DNA of 64,000 bases from Lithospermum erythrorhizon (lineage: Eukaryota > Streptophyta > Magnoliopsida > Boraginales > Boraginaceae): positions 62,001 to 126,000 of the forward strand of contig JADFUC010002161.1 in NCBI GenBank assembly GCA_019722365.1, written 5' to 3'. The translations under genes and the position numbers were made by a program. This document shows positions 46,791 through 60,180 of the stretch, piece by piece (the stretch's first letter is position 1; the number at the start of each line of letters is the position of its first letter). The notes below the pieces were generated by a model. That model worked only from the letters and a program-made list of their open reading frames with translations, was not told where the DNA came from and did not search any database.

Positions 46791-49700
46791 ACCACGATGA
46801 CTATGGGTTATAGCTCCCATAATTGAAAATTTCATTGTGGAGCGAATGTTAGTTGATATTGGAACTTCTAAGTGATATACTATGATTGGTGACATTTGAT
46901 AAATTGCAGCCCCAGACGCCTTTCTACAACCTCTCCATACACCATTAACAGGGTTTATAAGCCACTCATAAATGCGCGATGCTGTTACCAGATTTCACCT
47001 GGTAGGATGGGTACACTGAACTATTAGAGCTCAATTCACAGTAGTGTATATCGTGGATTCTTTGTATAATCCAAGCTGAGGTGACGCACCATACTAACCG
47101 CATTATGGGGATAGCTATGCCAATTGCTCATCTCTGCATGGCTCCCTACCCAGTACAGGGAAGTACGTAAGATTGTAAGAGAGCATGGATATGCTATCAA
47201 ACATTCAAAGCACCACCGAACAGCAACAAATGGGTAGATAGAAATGGAGAGGAAAATCATATGGAGATAAATACGGTAAAAAAGAGAAGACAAAGAGATT
47301 CTCCCAGAGAAAGGAAAGTCAAAGTAATGATAATTTTCACGCAGAGGTTCCCATTATCCCTTTAAACAAGAGAATAAGGAAAAAAAACCTTTTGAACAAA
47401 GTAATGGTCAAAGGAACACAAGCAATGTAAGACAGCTATGTAAAGAGTTTCAGGATGTATTCATACTGGGATCCGAGGACATGTATGTATTCAAATGGTC
47501 AAGTATAATAATAAATATATAATAATTCCAACTCTTCTCACCTATAAAGCAAAAGTTAAGAGGCTTTAATGAAAAAGAATTTAGCCATCGTGAAGGCGCA
47601 AGCCGATCTAATTTAGTTGAATTTCCTGTGGATCGCAAATTTAAGTAATTTACAAAGCCTAATGACAAATGGAGGATGTGCATAGATTTTACTAGTCTAA
47701 ACAAAGCATGTTCTAAAGATTTTTACCCGTTACCTTGTCTGGGGCTCTTGGTGGATGGGTAGTACTGACACGATGTCTGATTTTCGGACGCTTCGGGTTG
47801 AGACACCAAATTTGTACGACCGAAGATGAGGAGAAAACCAAGCCATCATCGAAGATTGAAGTATATTGGCCGGAAAGTGATTCCGCTAATTGTTAACGTC
47901 AGAGCCACTTACCGTTTAATGGTAAACCCATATCAGATTCCCATAGGTACAAATACGGAGATATATGTGGATGATGTTGAAATAAGTTGAATTATCTCCC
48001 TTTATTTGCGGCCTGCCATGGCCATATCAATTCATTTACCGGGTCAAGTAACGTGATTACTTAACTAGGTCGCACTTAGTAAGTGTATATTACTAAAGGG
48101 TTTCATAGATACCTATGCTAGCGAGCGATTGCTAGATCTTACTATTAATCGTACACAGTGATTGGTCAATTATTATTGCTATATAATCTACTACATTCAT
48201 TGAGCCTGGCTGCCATGTACATACAATGATATTCCTAATAATATTTGTGAATGAAATAAACGGAGACTTGTAATGAGAAATGTAGTTTTCAACATTTATA
48301 TATTTGTCAGTATATATGTTGATGAACATCAATTGGTTAAATCAAGTTTAATCAATTACACTGGTGATCATTTAATCCTCGATAAGCTATTCGATACACC
48401 TTAGTATTTTAAATTTTAATTTTGTTAGTTTAATTAAAATAGAACAACTCAATTAGCAACCCACATTAAATTAGAAGTCTAACGGCCCAATTAAGTTAAC
48501 GAAGTTAAACCGATTTCAACGAAGCGTTAACGAGGAATTTCGGGACGGGTATTTAAAGAGGGATTAGGTTTTCGTTTTATGTTAATCAGCTAAAAACTCC
48601 ACCCTCAAGTATAGCCGCGAATTGGAAGATTTTCTCTAATTTACATTTAATATAAACTTGTAAGCTTCAAGTTCTCTGCCTGCTTCCCTCTCAAAGCGCT
48701 GGGCACCTGTAGTGACATTCTACTCCACAATAAAAGACGTATATGCATCTGAGGGGCACCACGAGGCTTTCCAGAATCGGGTTCAATTGTTCTCCGAAAT
48801 GTGTGGGTAATTCTTGTATTCATACATTTGTCATTTCTATGTTTAGATTAATTTACTATTTGAGAACTGGATGTAACTGGTATTATCATTAAATTCATAG
48901 CATTTAGATTCTAAATGCTGGCCCTCAGAGCCTACCTGCTTAAATGCATTTTATCTAGTTTGATCAATATGAAGTCATAGCTAATTTCGATTATTTTACC
49001 ATTTATATATTCAATCGATGAATATATATGAAAAATCAACCCATTTAATAATATATATTTCATTAGCTTTAATTTCATCACTAATGATGATTTTTGGATG
49101 ATTTAAAGTTTCATTTAATTGTTTCATGAAGAACATGTATTTAAAAATTGATTTAATTGGTATTTTAATTTGAGGTAGAATTATTTTCGATTTTGCTGTA
49201 GTGAGGTTTAGAAATTTTAAAAAATTACGAAATTAAACTGTGTGTTATTGACCCATTGGGGTTCATGCCAGTTTTTTTCAGAATGTTTTGAATTTTTATA
49301 ATCCAAAAAGTATTGAATTTCGGATTGTTTGGGTTTAATCGAAAACTAGAAGTAGTTTTTGATAAACTACCACTTGACGTGGTTCAAGAACAGATAATAT
49401 TGATGTTCAAGAAACATCCCAGAATTTTGAATTTTTAGAGCCTCCAAATCAGTTTTTTTGTAAAGTTGCAATTAACTGGGAATAAAACCCAAAACGACTG
49501 CCAAAATCGTCGCCGAATCCTCGCGAACGCTTCCGGGCGGTCGTGCCGGCTCAGACGCCCGCCACCAGATCGAGTCATCGTTTGCCACGGCAATCGCCTC
49601 GGCCATTCAAAATTTAGCGCTGCTTGCCGCTTAAGTCTGCCGTCCATATGAAAACCCCAAATGATTTTGTAATTATTTTTTATTGAAAATTTATTGGTAA

Positions 49701-52700
49701 TTATTAATTTCGGTTTTAAATGTTAAATCTCAGTACCTGGACACAGATGATTAATATATTCGAATGCATTAAATTTGATTTATATTTCTTTCAAAATTAT
49801 TTTCATTAATTGATAATTTTTTAAATATTTTCTACGATAATTTTAAATTTTAAATTTTGAGTTAATTACTTGTGCAATAGAGTCCTAATTTAGTGAGGTT
49901 GGTACCATTGTAATAATTATCATTAACTGCAATATATTTTGAATTTAAAATTTACATTAATTGACAACAATTATAAATATACCTGGATAATTAATTAAAT
50001 TAATTATAGTTAATAATTATTTTCTATCATTTAATATATGTGAGCATGGCATTTATTTGTTTTAATTTTGCCCATATATTTGTTATGAATCAATTTGGAG
50101 TGCATTGACATGGCCCGGTTTTTTCCTATCTTCATGACGGGGACGTTGCATACTTAATTATTTGTTTATATTATTTTATTTTATTTTATTTTCTGTTTCT
50201 CCCACAAGCTCGATACCGTCAAGCCTGATTAGTGTATTTGAATTGTAATTCAAGATGAGCCATGGATTCCAAAAGCTAAGATGAGTCTGTGTATTGTACA
50301 AATGTTAGTTTTCAGCCAGTGTAATAGGCCTAGGTCATAACAGCATTGAATGCTAAAATACTTGTTTATTTTCATGTTGTACATATGCTTGATTATGTGC
50401 TACAACCGTACGGTAAAATGTTAAAAGTAACAATAATCTCACCAATTTAAAATTTAGCTAAACGATCAAGCCAATTTTAAAGCTATTTAAATCGGTCAGA
50501 GATTATCCGACACACCGCACGGCAGGAAGAAGGCCAGTAATTGTATGAGAACGGATCATGTCAGCAGCCGATTAATTAACGCTGGCTGATGATCATTCCA
50601 AGTAATTTTTGGGTTTAATCAGTATGCTTAACCGTTTCTAGATAAAAGTCAGATAGCACTAATAGAGTTAACGACACAAAGAGTTACGTAGTTTTTACAT
50701 AATCGTCGAGAATAACCTACTATTATGTCCTGATTCAAAGGTCAGAATATTACGTTGATTCACTTTAATAGGTCTTGGATAATTAAGAGTATTGCAGATC
50801 AAGTGATTAGTATTTACTTTACAATTTATTTGTAAAGAGCTTAGTACGATAATAATTGATTCTATTGTCTTTATTCACTTATTCTTGTAGAATTTTAATA
50901 CACCGCTACTACTACTCATAAAAACTCTGCTTCAAAGACTGAAAAGGTAGCCGAATAATCAAACTTCACGGTGCTGGTCTCGAATTTGAGAATTATTCTC
51001 AAGCAAAGAGAGAATTGAATACGCATTTGAATGGGGCAGCCTCCCGAAACCTAACGATAAATAGCCCCATCTAGAAAGTATGTAGATCCCACAAGCAAGA
51101 CAAATGAGGTTGACATCCACTGCCGCCAATACGGAACCTTCGCTCAAATTCAATATGAAAAGTGGGAAGATATGACATATACCGCAACTCGAGGAATTAT
51201 TCCAAAGTTAGTTTTCCAAAGCGAGGATACGACACCCGTCAGCCTGCACAACAAATTGGGAAACTGACAGTCATGAAATGCCCTCATATCATTAAATGGG
51301 ATCGGCTTGGGTCGATCGACTAACGCTTTCGGCACCATGGTTCTCAAGAACTGGCCTGGATCTCTTATCCTAAGTCTTTCCAGTTTCACCGCCTTGTCAG
51401 CGAATCTCCAATATGCAAAGCTTGAGTTATCTCTAAATAAACCCCATAAAGATGATCACTAATGCCGAGACGACCAAAGACTAAACTTAATTCTTCAAGC
51501 TATGTCCAAAACAAGAAATTCACAGTAAGGTTTACCAAAGGAAAGCTCAAGCGGTTCGAGAACTGTCACTGGACAGGGAACACTAAAAAGTGACGCACAA
51601 AAGTCATTATCAAGGCAAACCCAGTCACCGGAAGCCTAATCACAGGAAGTTCACAGACGATGTAAGAATTCGCCTCATCTAATTCACCAAATTCTACATG
51701 TAATGACGTTATTGAAGTTCGAGTACAATGATGTCGAAAGTGGGAATCGGAAATAACTCGACAAAAATACAGCGCAATTAATGACGGGCCGGCAAACGCT
51801 ACAAAGATGTCAAAAAATTAACAGGATGTCTCTCAGCCCTCAATCGCTTTATCTCAAAGTCAGGTGAGAGAAATTTCCCATTTTTCAAGAATCTTAGACG
51901 CATGTCAAAGGAGAGGTTACTGGGATAAAAATGTGAGAAGCTACAGGACTGAAAAGATTGGGATTTACCTCAATCGCTTCCTCACGATACGAAGCAAGAG
52001 CTAAGTAGGTCAGACCGCCATCTCAAGGATGCGGGCAAGTAGCCAAGGCCATCTCGGTGTCGGAGGTATGTTAAAACCGATATATTATGTTAGCTTACAA
52101 GGCTAGAGACGAAGAGTGATCCTATAATGTATTGAAAACATTTTCACTTACGATCTCGCTAGAACTGGCGTATATTTTAATCGCATCTAAGGCAAGCTGT
52201 GACCGAATAACTTTAAAAGTGAGTATTATCCAAATTCAAAGACAAGGCGCGAATTACTGGGCAATGTATGAAGTTCATATATCCTATGTCCCAAAACCAA
52301 GAATGTGGCCTGCCGCTACGGATTTGTTACTAATACTACTCCCGACCGCCTCATTATATAGTACAAGTAATGGCTTAATCTAACCTTGAAAAATAGATGC
52401 GACGGGAGCCTCGCAACGAAAAGTGCAAGAGTTGCACTGTGGACCCCTAAGAGGAGATAACGGAGTATTGCTATACCAATTTCCATGCTACAAATAATGA
52501 GGCTGAATATGAAAGTTGAATGATAATCGAATACGTTGGCTTAAATCCCTGCGTGTATAAGTTTTAGTAGGGGATTCAAATTAGTAATGTATCGATACGG
52601 TGATGCTATGAAAATGAAACCTAATGGTATACCAATGCAAAAGCAAATGAATATATTAGAAGTTAAGTCAATCATATTTCAGCATATACCTGGGCGGCGT

Positions 52701-53650
52701 AATGAAAAGGCAAGGACATTATCCAGACCGCCCAACTTATTATAGCAAGTTGCCGGAAGGAGTATACATCAAAGTATCTGATCAACCCTGCTTTTATGTA
52801 TATCATGAGATCCAACCTACACAGATTGGAGGACCCCCATAACCGAGTACTTATCAAATGGACAACCCCAGCCGAGCAAATTCGCCAAGAAAGACAAACC
52901 CACCTTCTGGGCACCCAAATATACCAAGGGTTTATACAAAAAAATCTAGTGGATGACCATAACTGCAGCAGATCAACCGAGGATGCCATCGTTAAAGCAA
53001 GAAGTAAGCACGTAGAATGCAGTTTATTTGTAAGTATCTTTAGCCATTAAGATCACAAGACTCAGTATTATTAGCCAACGCTGTGAAATATGAAACCGCC
53101 TATGTAAAAGATATGAGGCTCGCTATGGATACCGTCAGCCCACGTGAACGCCTAATACTACCCACCTCTGCCTCCCGGTCATGAGCCTAATTCCTTCTCA
53201 GCTACGTTGGAATCGAATTTAGTGGAGAAATCACAAAAGCAAAAGTGGGGTTTCTAATCTTTACTATCAGAGTAAAAGGATTATTTTAGAATGTAGAAGC
53301 GTAACTCTTTAAGAAAACTAAAAGTGAGAATGCCATTCACTTCTTATGGAAACATCCACGCTGTCTGGGGATTCAAGATATTGTTTGGGAGAATGGCCCC
53401 TGGGGCCAGCATGATGCAATGGATTTTAAGTCTGATCGGCATCTGTCAGCTTCTGGCCAGATACCCTCACGAATGGACAAAGAGTCAAGAACCGCATCAT
53501 TTTCAAAGGAATAAAAAGAACATACTCCAGTTTTAAAGCGGGGGAAGCCTGAGAGAGAATACCAACAAGCTGATGTCACCCACACCTCAAATCAAACCAC
53601 CGCGAGGCTCCTTTGTTTTGAATGGCGGTGCTGAAGTCGATAATTCAAGC
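46791..53650 (+). pseudogene. Ty3/gypsy pol: protease, RT, RNase H, integrase, split by an insertion
   Basis: The protease is seen as NFIVERMLVDIGTS (46830-46870), with the catalytic D-x-G-T-S. Reverse transcriptase starts with KPNDKWRMCIDFTSLNKAC (47655-47715) and reaches ATYRLMVNPYQ and TEIYVDD (47901-47974), the catalytic box. There a foreign block enters. The frame resumes at about 51450 with KMITNAETTKD and then KKLTGCLSALNRFISKS (51809-51860), the RT-to-RNase H junction. RNase H shows KPIYYVSLQG (about 52080) and TNNEAEYE (about 52490), then HIPGRRNEKA (about 52685). Integrase traces follow (WENGPWGQHDAMDFKSD, about 53375-53425). Many stops make it inactive. The motif style is closest to Tat/Retand elements. 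Confidence 0.8.
47975..51446 (+). mobile_element. Nested insertion, probable long solo LTR, copy 1
   Basis: It interrupts the reverse transcriptase directly after the YVDD codons and begins TGTTGAAATAAG. It aligns over about 2.1 kb with 61847-64000 in the same orientation: shared TATCAATTCATTTAC, TTGATGAACATCAATTGGTT, TTAATTAAAATAGAACAACT, AACCCATTTAATA-like and TAATCGAAAACTAGAAGT. A promoter-like GGTATTTAAAGAG lies at 48548. No coding sequence of any transposon family is seen inside. The right edge is inferred from where the host RT frame resumes (AACCCCA, about 51446). Family and exact ends are open; a 3.5-kb LTR would be long but within the known range. Confidence 0.65.
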
Positions 53651-54579
53651 AGTAGGTTACTTATGCATAGGTAAACGAGGCTCACGAAGAAAGAATGCAA
53701 TGCAATTCACCAAGTGAATACCTCACTTAATTGTTTTAATTAAGCAGATGCAAGTACCACAAGATTCTCAAGCACAAACATCTCATGGCTCGATCTTATA
53801 ACCTAGGTCAAAAATCGCTAATTTCATTCAGAGATTTATCATAGCCAAAGTAAGAAGCTAACCTAAGGAGCAAAGCAAGCTGAGCTCTAAAACGGAAAGG
53901 GGGTCTAATGTGAAATGTCGGTAGCTGGGCCCAAACACATACGAGTTGACTTAATCAATGACAACTGTCTTCATGGACTTGATGCCTCTAAATTATGCAA
54001 GCACTATGTGTAATCGCCTCTATGGGATAATGTGAACCGCCTCGAAAAGGAAACTGCTTTGAGAAGATGACTATCGATAAATATTTTCTCTCTAACTTGT
54101 TAAATTATGCATTATGCTACTTATGATCATCCGCAATTTAATACTATAAGTATAATCAGATATGTTTAGACCAAAACGAACTAATCATTCGTTGGTCGTG
54201 AAATAAAAGCCCCGCACCGGCCTTCTATAACGCCGACTCAAGCACAAAATTATGGTTTAAATCTTGACTTAAAATGTGTCTATCCTCTTGGTAACCAAGA
54301 TAGTTGACACTGGGGGCAAAGAGCGTAAACAATTAGAATGCCAAGCAATTCAAACAAATACATAAAACGGCATGTGTAAAACGATTATAACGAGGCGATG
54401 CAAAATAAAATAATCTTAAAAAGCTTAAGGAGAAACAAGTAAAAGCACATGTATTGTAAACAGGTGGAAAACATTTGTACAAAATATTCGAAAATAACAA
54501 AGCACGTAACAGTAAATACAAGATATAAATTTGCTTGGAATAAACGCAAGAGGGTTATTGTCAGGCTAAGTGACTATTC
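53651..54579. other. Decayed Ty3 sequence downstream of integrase
   Basis: There are no open frames of note. It is probably the end of integrase and untranslated DNA of the Ty3 element. A region near 54180-54310 is unusually free of motifs. Confidence 0.35.
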
Positions 54580-55950
54580 CTTTCTCTTCTTCCTCTTCCA
54601 CTTCAGGAGTTAGATACAGAAAGTGAACTAATTTCTTTAGGGTATCCTTGACGGTCCTACCCGCCACTATCAGGATCGAGATCCTTATATGTCTTGTAGT
54701 AAGTACACTAAGCTATTTTCTTTCCTCGCTTCTAATCGGTGTAAGAACATTGTATAAGCTCGATTGCTCCTCTTAAACTCACCGGTAGCTAGCCGTGGTA
54801 GTTTCTTGACATTTTGTTTTTGACCAGGATAAGCTGAGTTTTGGCTAGTTTATTGGATATACCAAATTTCACCCTCCAATCGAGTAAACCGCCCCCTGCA
54901 GTGACTTAGCATTACATTTCTGTGCCATGGCTCGACAGTTGTTTCATTCTTTCCCTTATAAATTGCACCAAAAGCGACTTTGAGGTTCTCGTTTTCTTTC
55001 TTTAGCTCTTTAATAAGGAGTTGCAAAGCCCTCTCATTCTCACACCCTCCTCGCGTGCGTCATCAAGGTGATCGCCTTGCGAGCCATAACATAACTTGCA
55101 TTCTTGGCCTACACGGATAAATACACAAAATAAGTATATACAAGGCAAAAGAGAGAAAGCGGAGGAAGAGGAGGATACCTTAGTCGATGTCCGCGTAGGC
55201 AATTCATGAATTTCTAGAGATCGTTAGAAAGTGACTAAGTCTTCCCCAATCCGCCCAATGTATGGACGAGGCTCGAAAGAATTGATTTCTTCCACAAAGG
55301 AATCCCTGCTACGTGGAAACCGCTAGTAAGAGTGCCAAGAGCAACTCCAGATAATCTGCCGAGTATCCCATCTTTGGCTTCTGGAGCGGAATCAATTCTT
55401 CCGCAACTGAAGTTCAGCAGGCGATCGGTGCGTGCAAAGGCTTCGTGCGCCTGCTTTTTCAGAATATCGATAGCGAGGGTCGACAGCTAATCCAAGATCT
55501 CAACATTCGATGCCGCGGCAATTGACTTCTTGCAAAGCCGGCCCTGACATCGCCTAACAAAATAACTTTTTCGTATACGTAGGCCGCTCGAGCCAAGCGC
55601 CATGAACGAGACTACCCGAATGCTCGGGCAGTTCGAATATTTTACCACTTTTTCTCGCCTGTGTTAGTGGACCCGATTCCGCATCGTGGAAAAAAGAATG
55701 ATCGGGGATCCACGCCTGCGTGCCGCTGCGAATATACCAAGTAAAAGAGGTGGCATACCCAACCAATGCGGGCGCCATGGTTCGTCAAACTCCTGAACGA
55801 ACTGCACTCCACTGGATTAACACCCTCTTCACAAGAAGAATCAAAGGCAAAATTTTGGACAAACTTTTCTGTAATGCTAAAACCCCCAAAACCAACCTCG
55901 AAACCCTCGATAAGTAAAAGAGAAAGAACTAGTCGGCCTAAAAACACTTA
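54580..55950 (-). pseudogene. Antisense ORF remnant between pol and the 3' LTR
   Basis: On the strand opposite to pol, frames cover most of this block in pieces: 55947-55642, 55778-55554 and 55202-55002. Near 55040-54960 one frame reads ERALQLLIKELKKENENLK, a clear coiled-coil heptad pattern, followed by VAFGAIYKGKNETTVEPWH. Antisense ORFs at this position have been described in Tat-group (Retand-like) plant elements. Function is unknown. It is broken by stops and frameshifts, and homology to the described ORFs was not tested. Confidence 0.4.
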
Positions 55951-56499
55951 TAAACTACAAATCAACATCATCACCAAAAATCTTGAGAAGAAATTTACAG
56001 ATTTAAAGAGGGTTGAAAACCCAAAACCTTTGAAGTAAATAACTTCTTAGGGTATGTGAAAAGCCTTGATACGTACTCTTTTGATAAAACTAAAAGGGTA
56101 GTAAGAAAGGTACTCACTGTAGATTTACAGTTATTCCAAGAAGAGAGGTATGGAGAGACGAATATGTTGGGCATTTATGGAAGCAAGATGAAAGGGCTCG
56201 GACAAAATGAAAAAGTAAATACAAGTTAAAAACCAAAGAGATTAATTTTATGTGACTAGAACCAATGAGAGAGACTTTTATCAAGTTAAGGACACATGTA
56301 AATGTGAGGCCTAGTGTCCTACAAAGAGATGTCAATGATAACGGGGCTAAAGGATCCAATAAAGTATTCGTATCCGTGGGCGATTCACTTTCAACGGGCT
56401 AGTTCTCATCCATAGAAACGACTCTCCAAACATCAGAAATAATAGTAGCCCACCCATTACGTGGGCACTAACATATATTGCATTTGCAAAATCGCCCAC

Positions 56500-56930
56500 A
56501 AGATAAAATGCCCATATATTAATAGCGCCTACGAAAAGAATTGCTCGGGGATTTGATGCTTCACCATCGTAGCCACGACTGCATCTATTCCTCAGATTGC
56601 CTTATAAATACCTGTGAGAATCACAAAGACAAAATTTTGAACCGGCTATTTTACTCTTCATATTATATTCACTAAATTTCACATTTATTTGATTAATGGA
56701 GATTCCATGACGCCCACGCGAAGTGTACTTTCGTGTAATGAGTAGAATCAAGCTCTCAGACTCCCCAAGATATACTCCAACCTCCTTCTCTCCAACATCC
56801 GCTAGCTGATCCAAAGCAGAAATGTTTGTCCCAAAACACCCTTTAAGGACATTTCACTAAATCGACTAAAATACTGAAAGTCCAATTTTAATAAAAAGAC
56901 CCTCAGAAGGTGAGTAACTTATCGAATCAG
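56500..56930 (+). repeat. 3' LTR of the Ty3/gypsy element
   Basis: It aligns with 44822-45260, most clearly from 56570 (AGCCACGACTGCAT) to 56915 (AAAAAGACCCTCAGAAGG). The left border is unclear because the first 70 bases have diverged. Confidence 0.62.
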
Positions 56931-59900
56931 AATCCTAAAGATATAGATTTATAGACATTACTTCTAAATTCATCACGTGTGTAATGTCCATTTTTTGCCT
57001 TACTTTACAACAAATACTACATTGGTTATTCATAGAATTGACATGGGGTGGGTCAGTAAGCAATATAAATCACTTATAAATTACAAGGCTGTTAGAGAGC
57101 TATAATAATTAAGAAATCAAGTGGTTGCAAGTTACACCCAATACAAAAGATTTTTACACATCCATGTCACCATTGTCCATTTACATCATGGATTGGTACC
57201 ACATATACTAGCATACATAAAAAACTCGATATATCCCGTCCATTTTATGTTGGATAAGCTCATAAGCACAAGGGTAACATTTTTAACTCCCATCATATTA
57301 TAATAATTGTGAAGTTTAAAATTTCAATGGTTAGAATAATGTCGAAAAATAAATTACATCATCTAACTGGAGGTTTTAATTTATTTACAATGCTACCTTT
57401 ATTAACAAGCTAAGTACTTTTCTTCAATTATTCTAATGATTGCATCATTTCTTGGCTAAAACTAAATTTTGTAACATATTAGGAATCCAATTATTAAGTC
57501 GGTTTAGAATGATTTATCATATTTTGATCATTTATGATAAAGAGATGTGTTTTAAGAGAATGATTCGAAGTTGTTTCATAGTGAAACCACGTTGTGTTCT
57601 AATAAGTATTAACTATAGCATTCTTCTTTTGAAACGGGAATAACTGACGCTAGAATGTTTCAATTTAATGTACAAAAGTGAACTCAAACTTAACTTTACA
57701 ATCAAGTTCCATTAGTAAAATCAAGTTTTAGTACTGTCTCATACGAAGGATTAAATTAACCATTATGATTAATACTATATTGTTTATGATATATTACTTC
57801 CATTTCAATTTAAATGAAAAGTTTGATTTAATAATATAAAATATTCAAATTTGATCATAAATGAATCTTATTGAAATATTTTGTTAACAACTTGAAACAT
57901 GATATATATAATTCATTCAATTTATATATATATAACGATAAGAAAAAAAGACCTCGTAATTGACTATAACGGAAAAAGACTTTATAAATTGATTGACAAA
58001 AAATCTCAAACCATTGTTCAAAGAAGGGAGTAATTTATTCAACTATAATGGGAAAACACGATAAATGACTAAATCTCATCAAGTGTGCAAGGCTTTTTTT
58101 TTCCCTAACTTTAAATATTAAATTGAATATTCATAAATTGTTTTCCCTAACTTTAAATATTAAATTGAATATTAATAGAATTGATGTGAAGTGGGTCGGT
58201 CTGTAAGCAATAGAAATCACTTGTAAATTACAAGGCGAAGTTGAGAGCTATACTAATTAAAGAAATCAAGTGGTTGCAAGCTCCACCCAATTTAAAAGAT
58301 TTTTTTATATATCCATGTCAACATTTATATACTCCGTATATAGATAGATACCACGCATAGTGGCATATTCATTTAGCCCTTGAATTATAGTGGCATATTC
58401 AACTTTTTATTATTTCATTTTTATTCTCTGAATCAATTTTACTTTTCAATTTATCTCTTATCATCTATTTTTGAAATCAAATTCGGGAAAAACCTATTCA
58501 CCTAAGGATACCTTCGGAATTTAACAAAAACAAAAATGAAGAGTTAGAGTATGTGTTGAAATAAACAAAAAGGAGGAGTCTAGTTTCTATAATATTAGGG
58601 TTATGATTTTTATACTCCATTATGTGATAATGATACTTTATTTTAGTGTAAAAGTGTAAAAGTTGATTAGTATCATTTGATAACTTTAGAGAATGGGTTG
58701 GGTTATCGATTATGTTTTATGTTGTTTTTTCTTTTGGTCTTAACTCATCGTTTTGAAGCATTTTCTTCTAACTAGTAAAATATATTGTAATTATTTATTT
58801 TTCAAAAATAAAAATTAGATTTTAAAATTACTAAACTAAACTTCACTATATATACTCCCTACAATTAATTTCAATTAGCATTTTTTATTTTTGTGGAGAA
58901 TCCATGAACTTTTAAATTATAATATGAAAAATTATAAAATATATTATAAAAATAATTAAAAAATGAATCAAATGATATTAATTACATATTTATTATAATA
59001 TGAAATAAAAATAATGTGTGGTCAAAGTTTTCTCACGAACATGAGAATTGTTAGTTAAATTAAATCGAAGGAAAAGTTATCTATAACTCAACTTGTTCAA
59101 AACTATGTAGTCCCAAAAAATTATTTAATTGTATAATTTTAGTGATAGATTCCAATTATAAATTGTAAACTTTATAAGTTGATGAGCTTAATAGATGCGG
59201 TGACATCGGTCGAGTTTAAAGGTGGTTTTACGTTCGACTCTTGTTGGCAAGAATACTCAAAATATGTATTTGTAATTTGCAATATTATGTAATCGTATTC
59301 TTCATCGCTAATTTTTTTAAAAAAATTGTAGGTTATGAAGATTTCAACTTTTACAATTGTAATCTATCACTAAAATTATACAATTAAAATTGCCATTAAT
59401 TACTAGTTGCCTCACTCAATTATCGCTAGAATTGTTTTTATTATATACTATACTTGAGCACCAAAACTAGCTTACTATCGTATTTACGTATTATATAAAT
59501 AATTTAAATTTATGAAATTAATATACTGTTCTATTATTAAATATGTTCTGCCACTACTATAGTTTTAAAGAGCAATAATAACGTTTTTTAAAAAGTGTTA
59601 AGGAAGTGAAGTCAAACATAGCACTTCTAAAATTAAAATACATTAAAAATTAACTTAACTAACCTTTTTATAGGAGTACTATGACACTTAGTTGAAGCGC
59701 TATTGGAGTAAACATTGCGTAAGGAATCGAAATTACAATAACGCTTATATAAATTTTCTAATATGACGCTCGAATAGCACTATTGTAGTTAAAAAATACG
59801 AACATTTGTATTAACATGTATGTTAAACTTGTTTGATATAATTTGTTGAATTATTTACTCAATAATTAAAAAATAAAACAAAATAATTAAGATAAATATT

Positions 59901-60180
59901 TTTATTTAATATATAAATATTTTTAAAATATTAAATTCTTGTTGCATATTAAAGAACTATAATAAAAGAGTGTAATAGTGAAAATGATTTTGTAGAAAAA
60001 TGAAAGAAATATAAATCAACTTCATAAGAGTGTAATAATGAAAGTGATTAATAGGAAAATGTTTAGTATCATAAAACTTAACTCCACTGATACATACTTA
60101 AAAAGAAAATTATTAATCCCTAACCTTGAAATTCAATTTATTCTTATTATGACAACATTTGAAAGATCTTCATAGTAGCT
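56931..60180. other. AT-rich region without genes
   Basis: It is AT-rich with scattered simple repeats. Apart from the duplication listed separately I see no ORF, RNA gene or transposon. A few TACTCC phrases (for example ATATACTCCCT at 58852) are typical of old plant MITE debris. Confidence 0.4.
57020..58320 (+). repeat. Direct duplication of about 160 bp, spaced about 1.15 kb
   Basis: 57028-57185 and 58175-58320 share GGGTGGGTC/AAGTGGGTC, GTAAGCAAT, AAATCACTTATAAATTACAA-like, GAGAGCTAT, AGAAATCAAGTGGTTGCAAG and CACCCAAT. Both copies are followed by TCCATGTCA. Just before the second copy a 42-bp unit with CCCTAACTTTAAATATTAAA is tandemly doubled (58103 and 58145). Confidence 0.75.

Larger units (their letters stand above)
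44822..56930 (+). mobile_element. Ty3/gypsy (Tat-like) retrotransposon, decayed, with a nested insertion
   Basis: It has two diverged direct LTRs (about 44822-45260 and 56500-56930) around gag traces, protease, reverse transcriptase, RNase H and integrase in that order, which defines Ty3/gypsy. Shared LTR phrases include AGCCACGACT, CTATTTTACT, CATATTATATTCACTAAATT-like, ATCCGCTAGCTGATCCA and GACCCTCAGA. The LTRs differ at many positions, so the insertion is old. Without the nested block (47975-51446) it would be about 8.6 kb. A trailing antisense ORF remnant lies before the 3' LTR. Confidence 0.8.

Noticed and set aside
44800..58060. Shared phrase AACTATAATGGG on both sides of the Ty3 element considered as its target duplication
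   Set aside because: The right copy lies 1.1 kb beyond the 3' LTR, and the flanking bases agree only as AT-rich sequence would.
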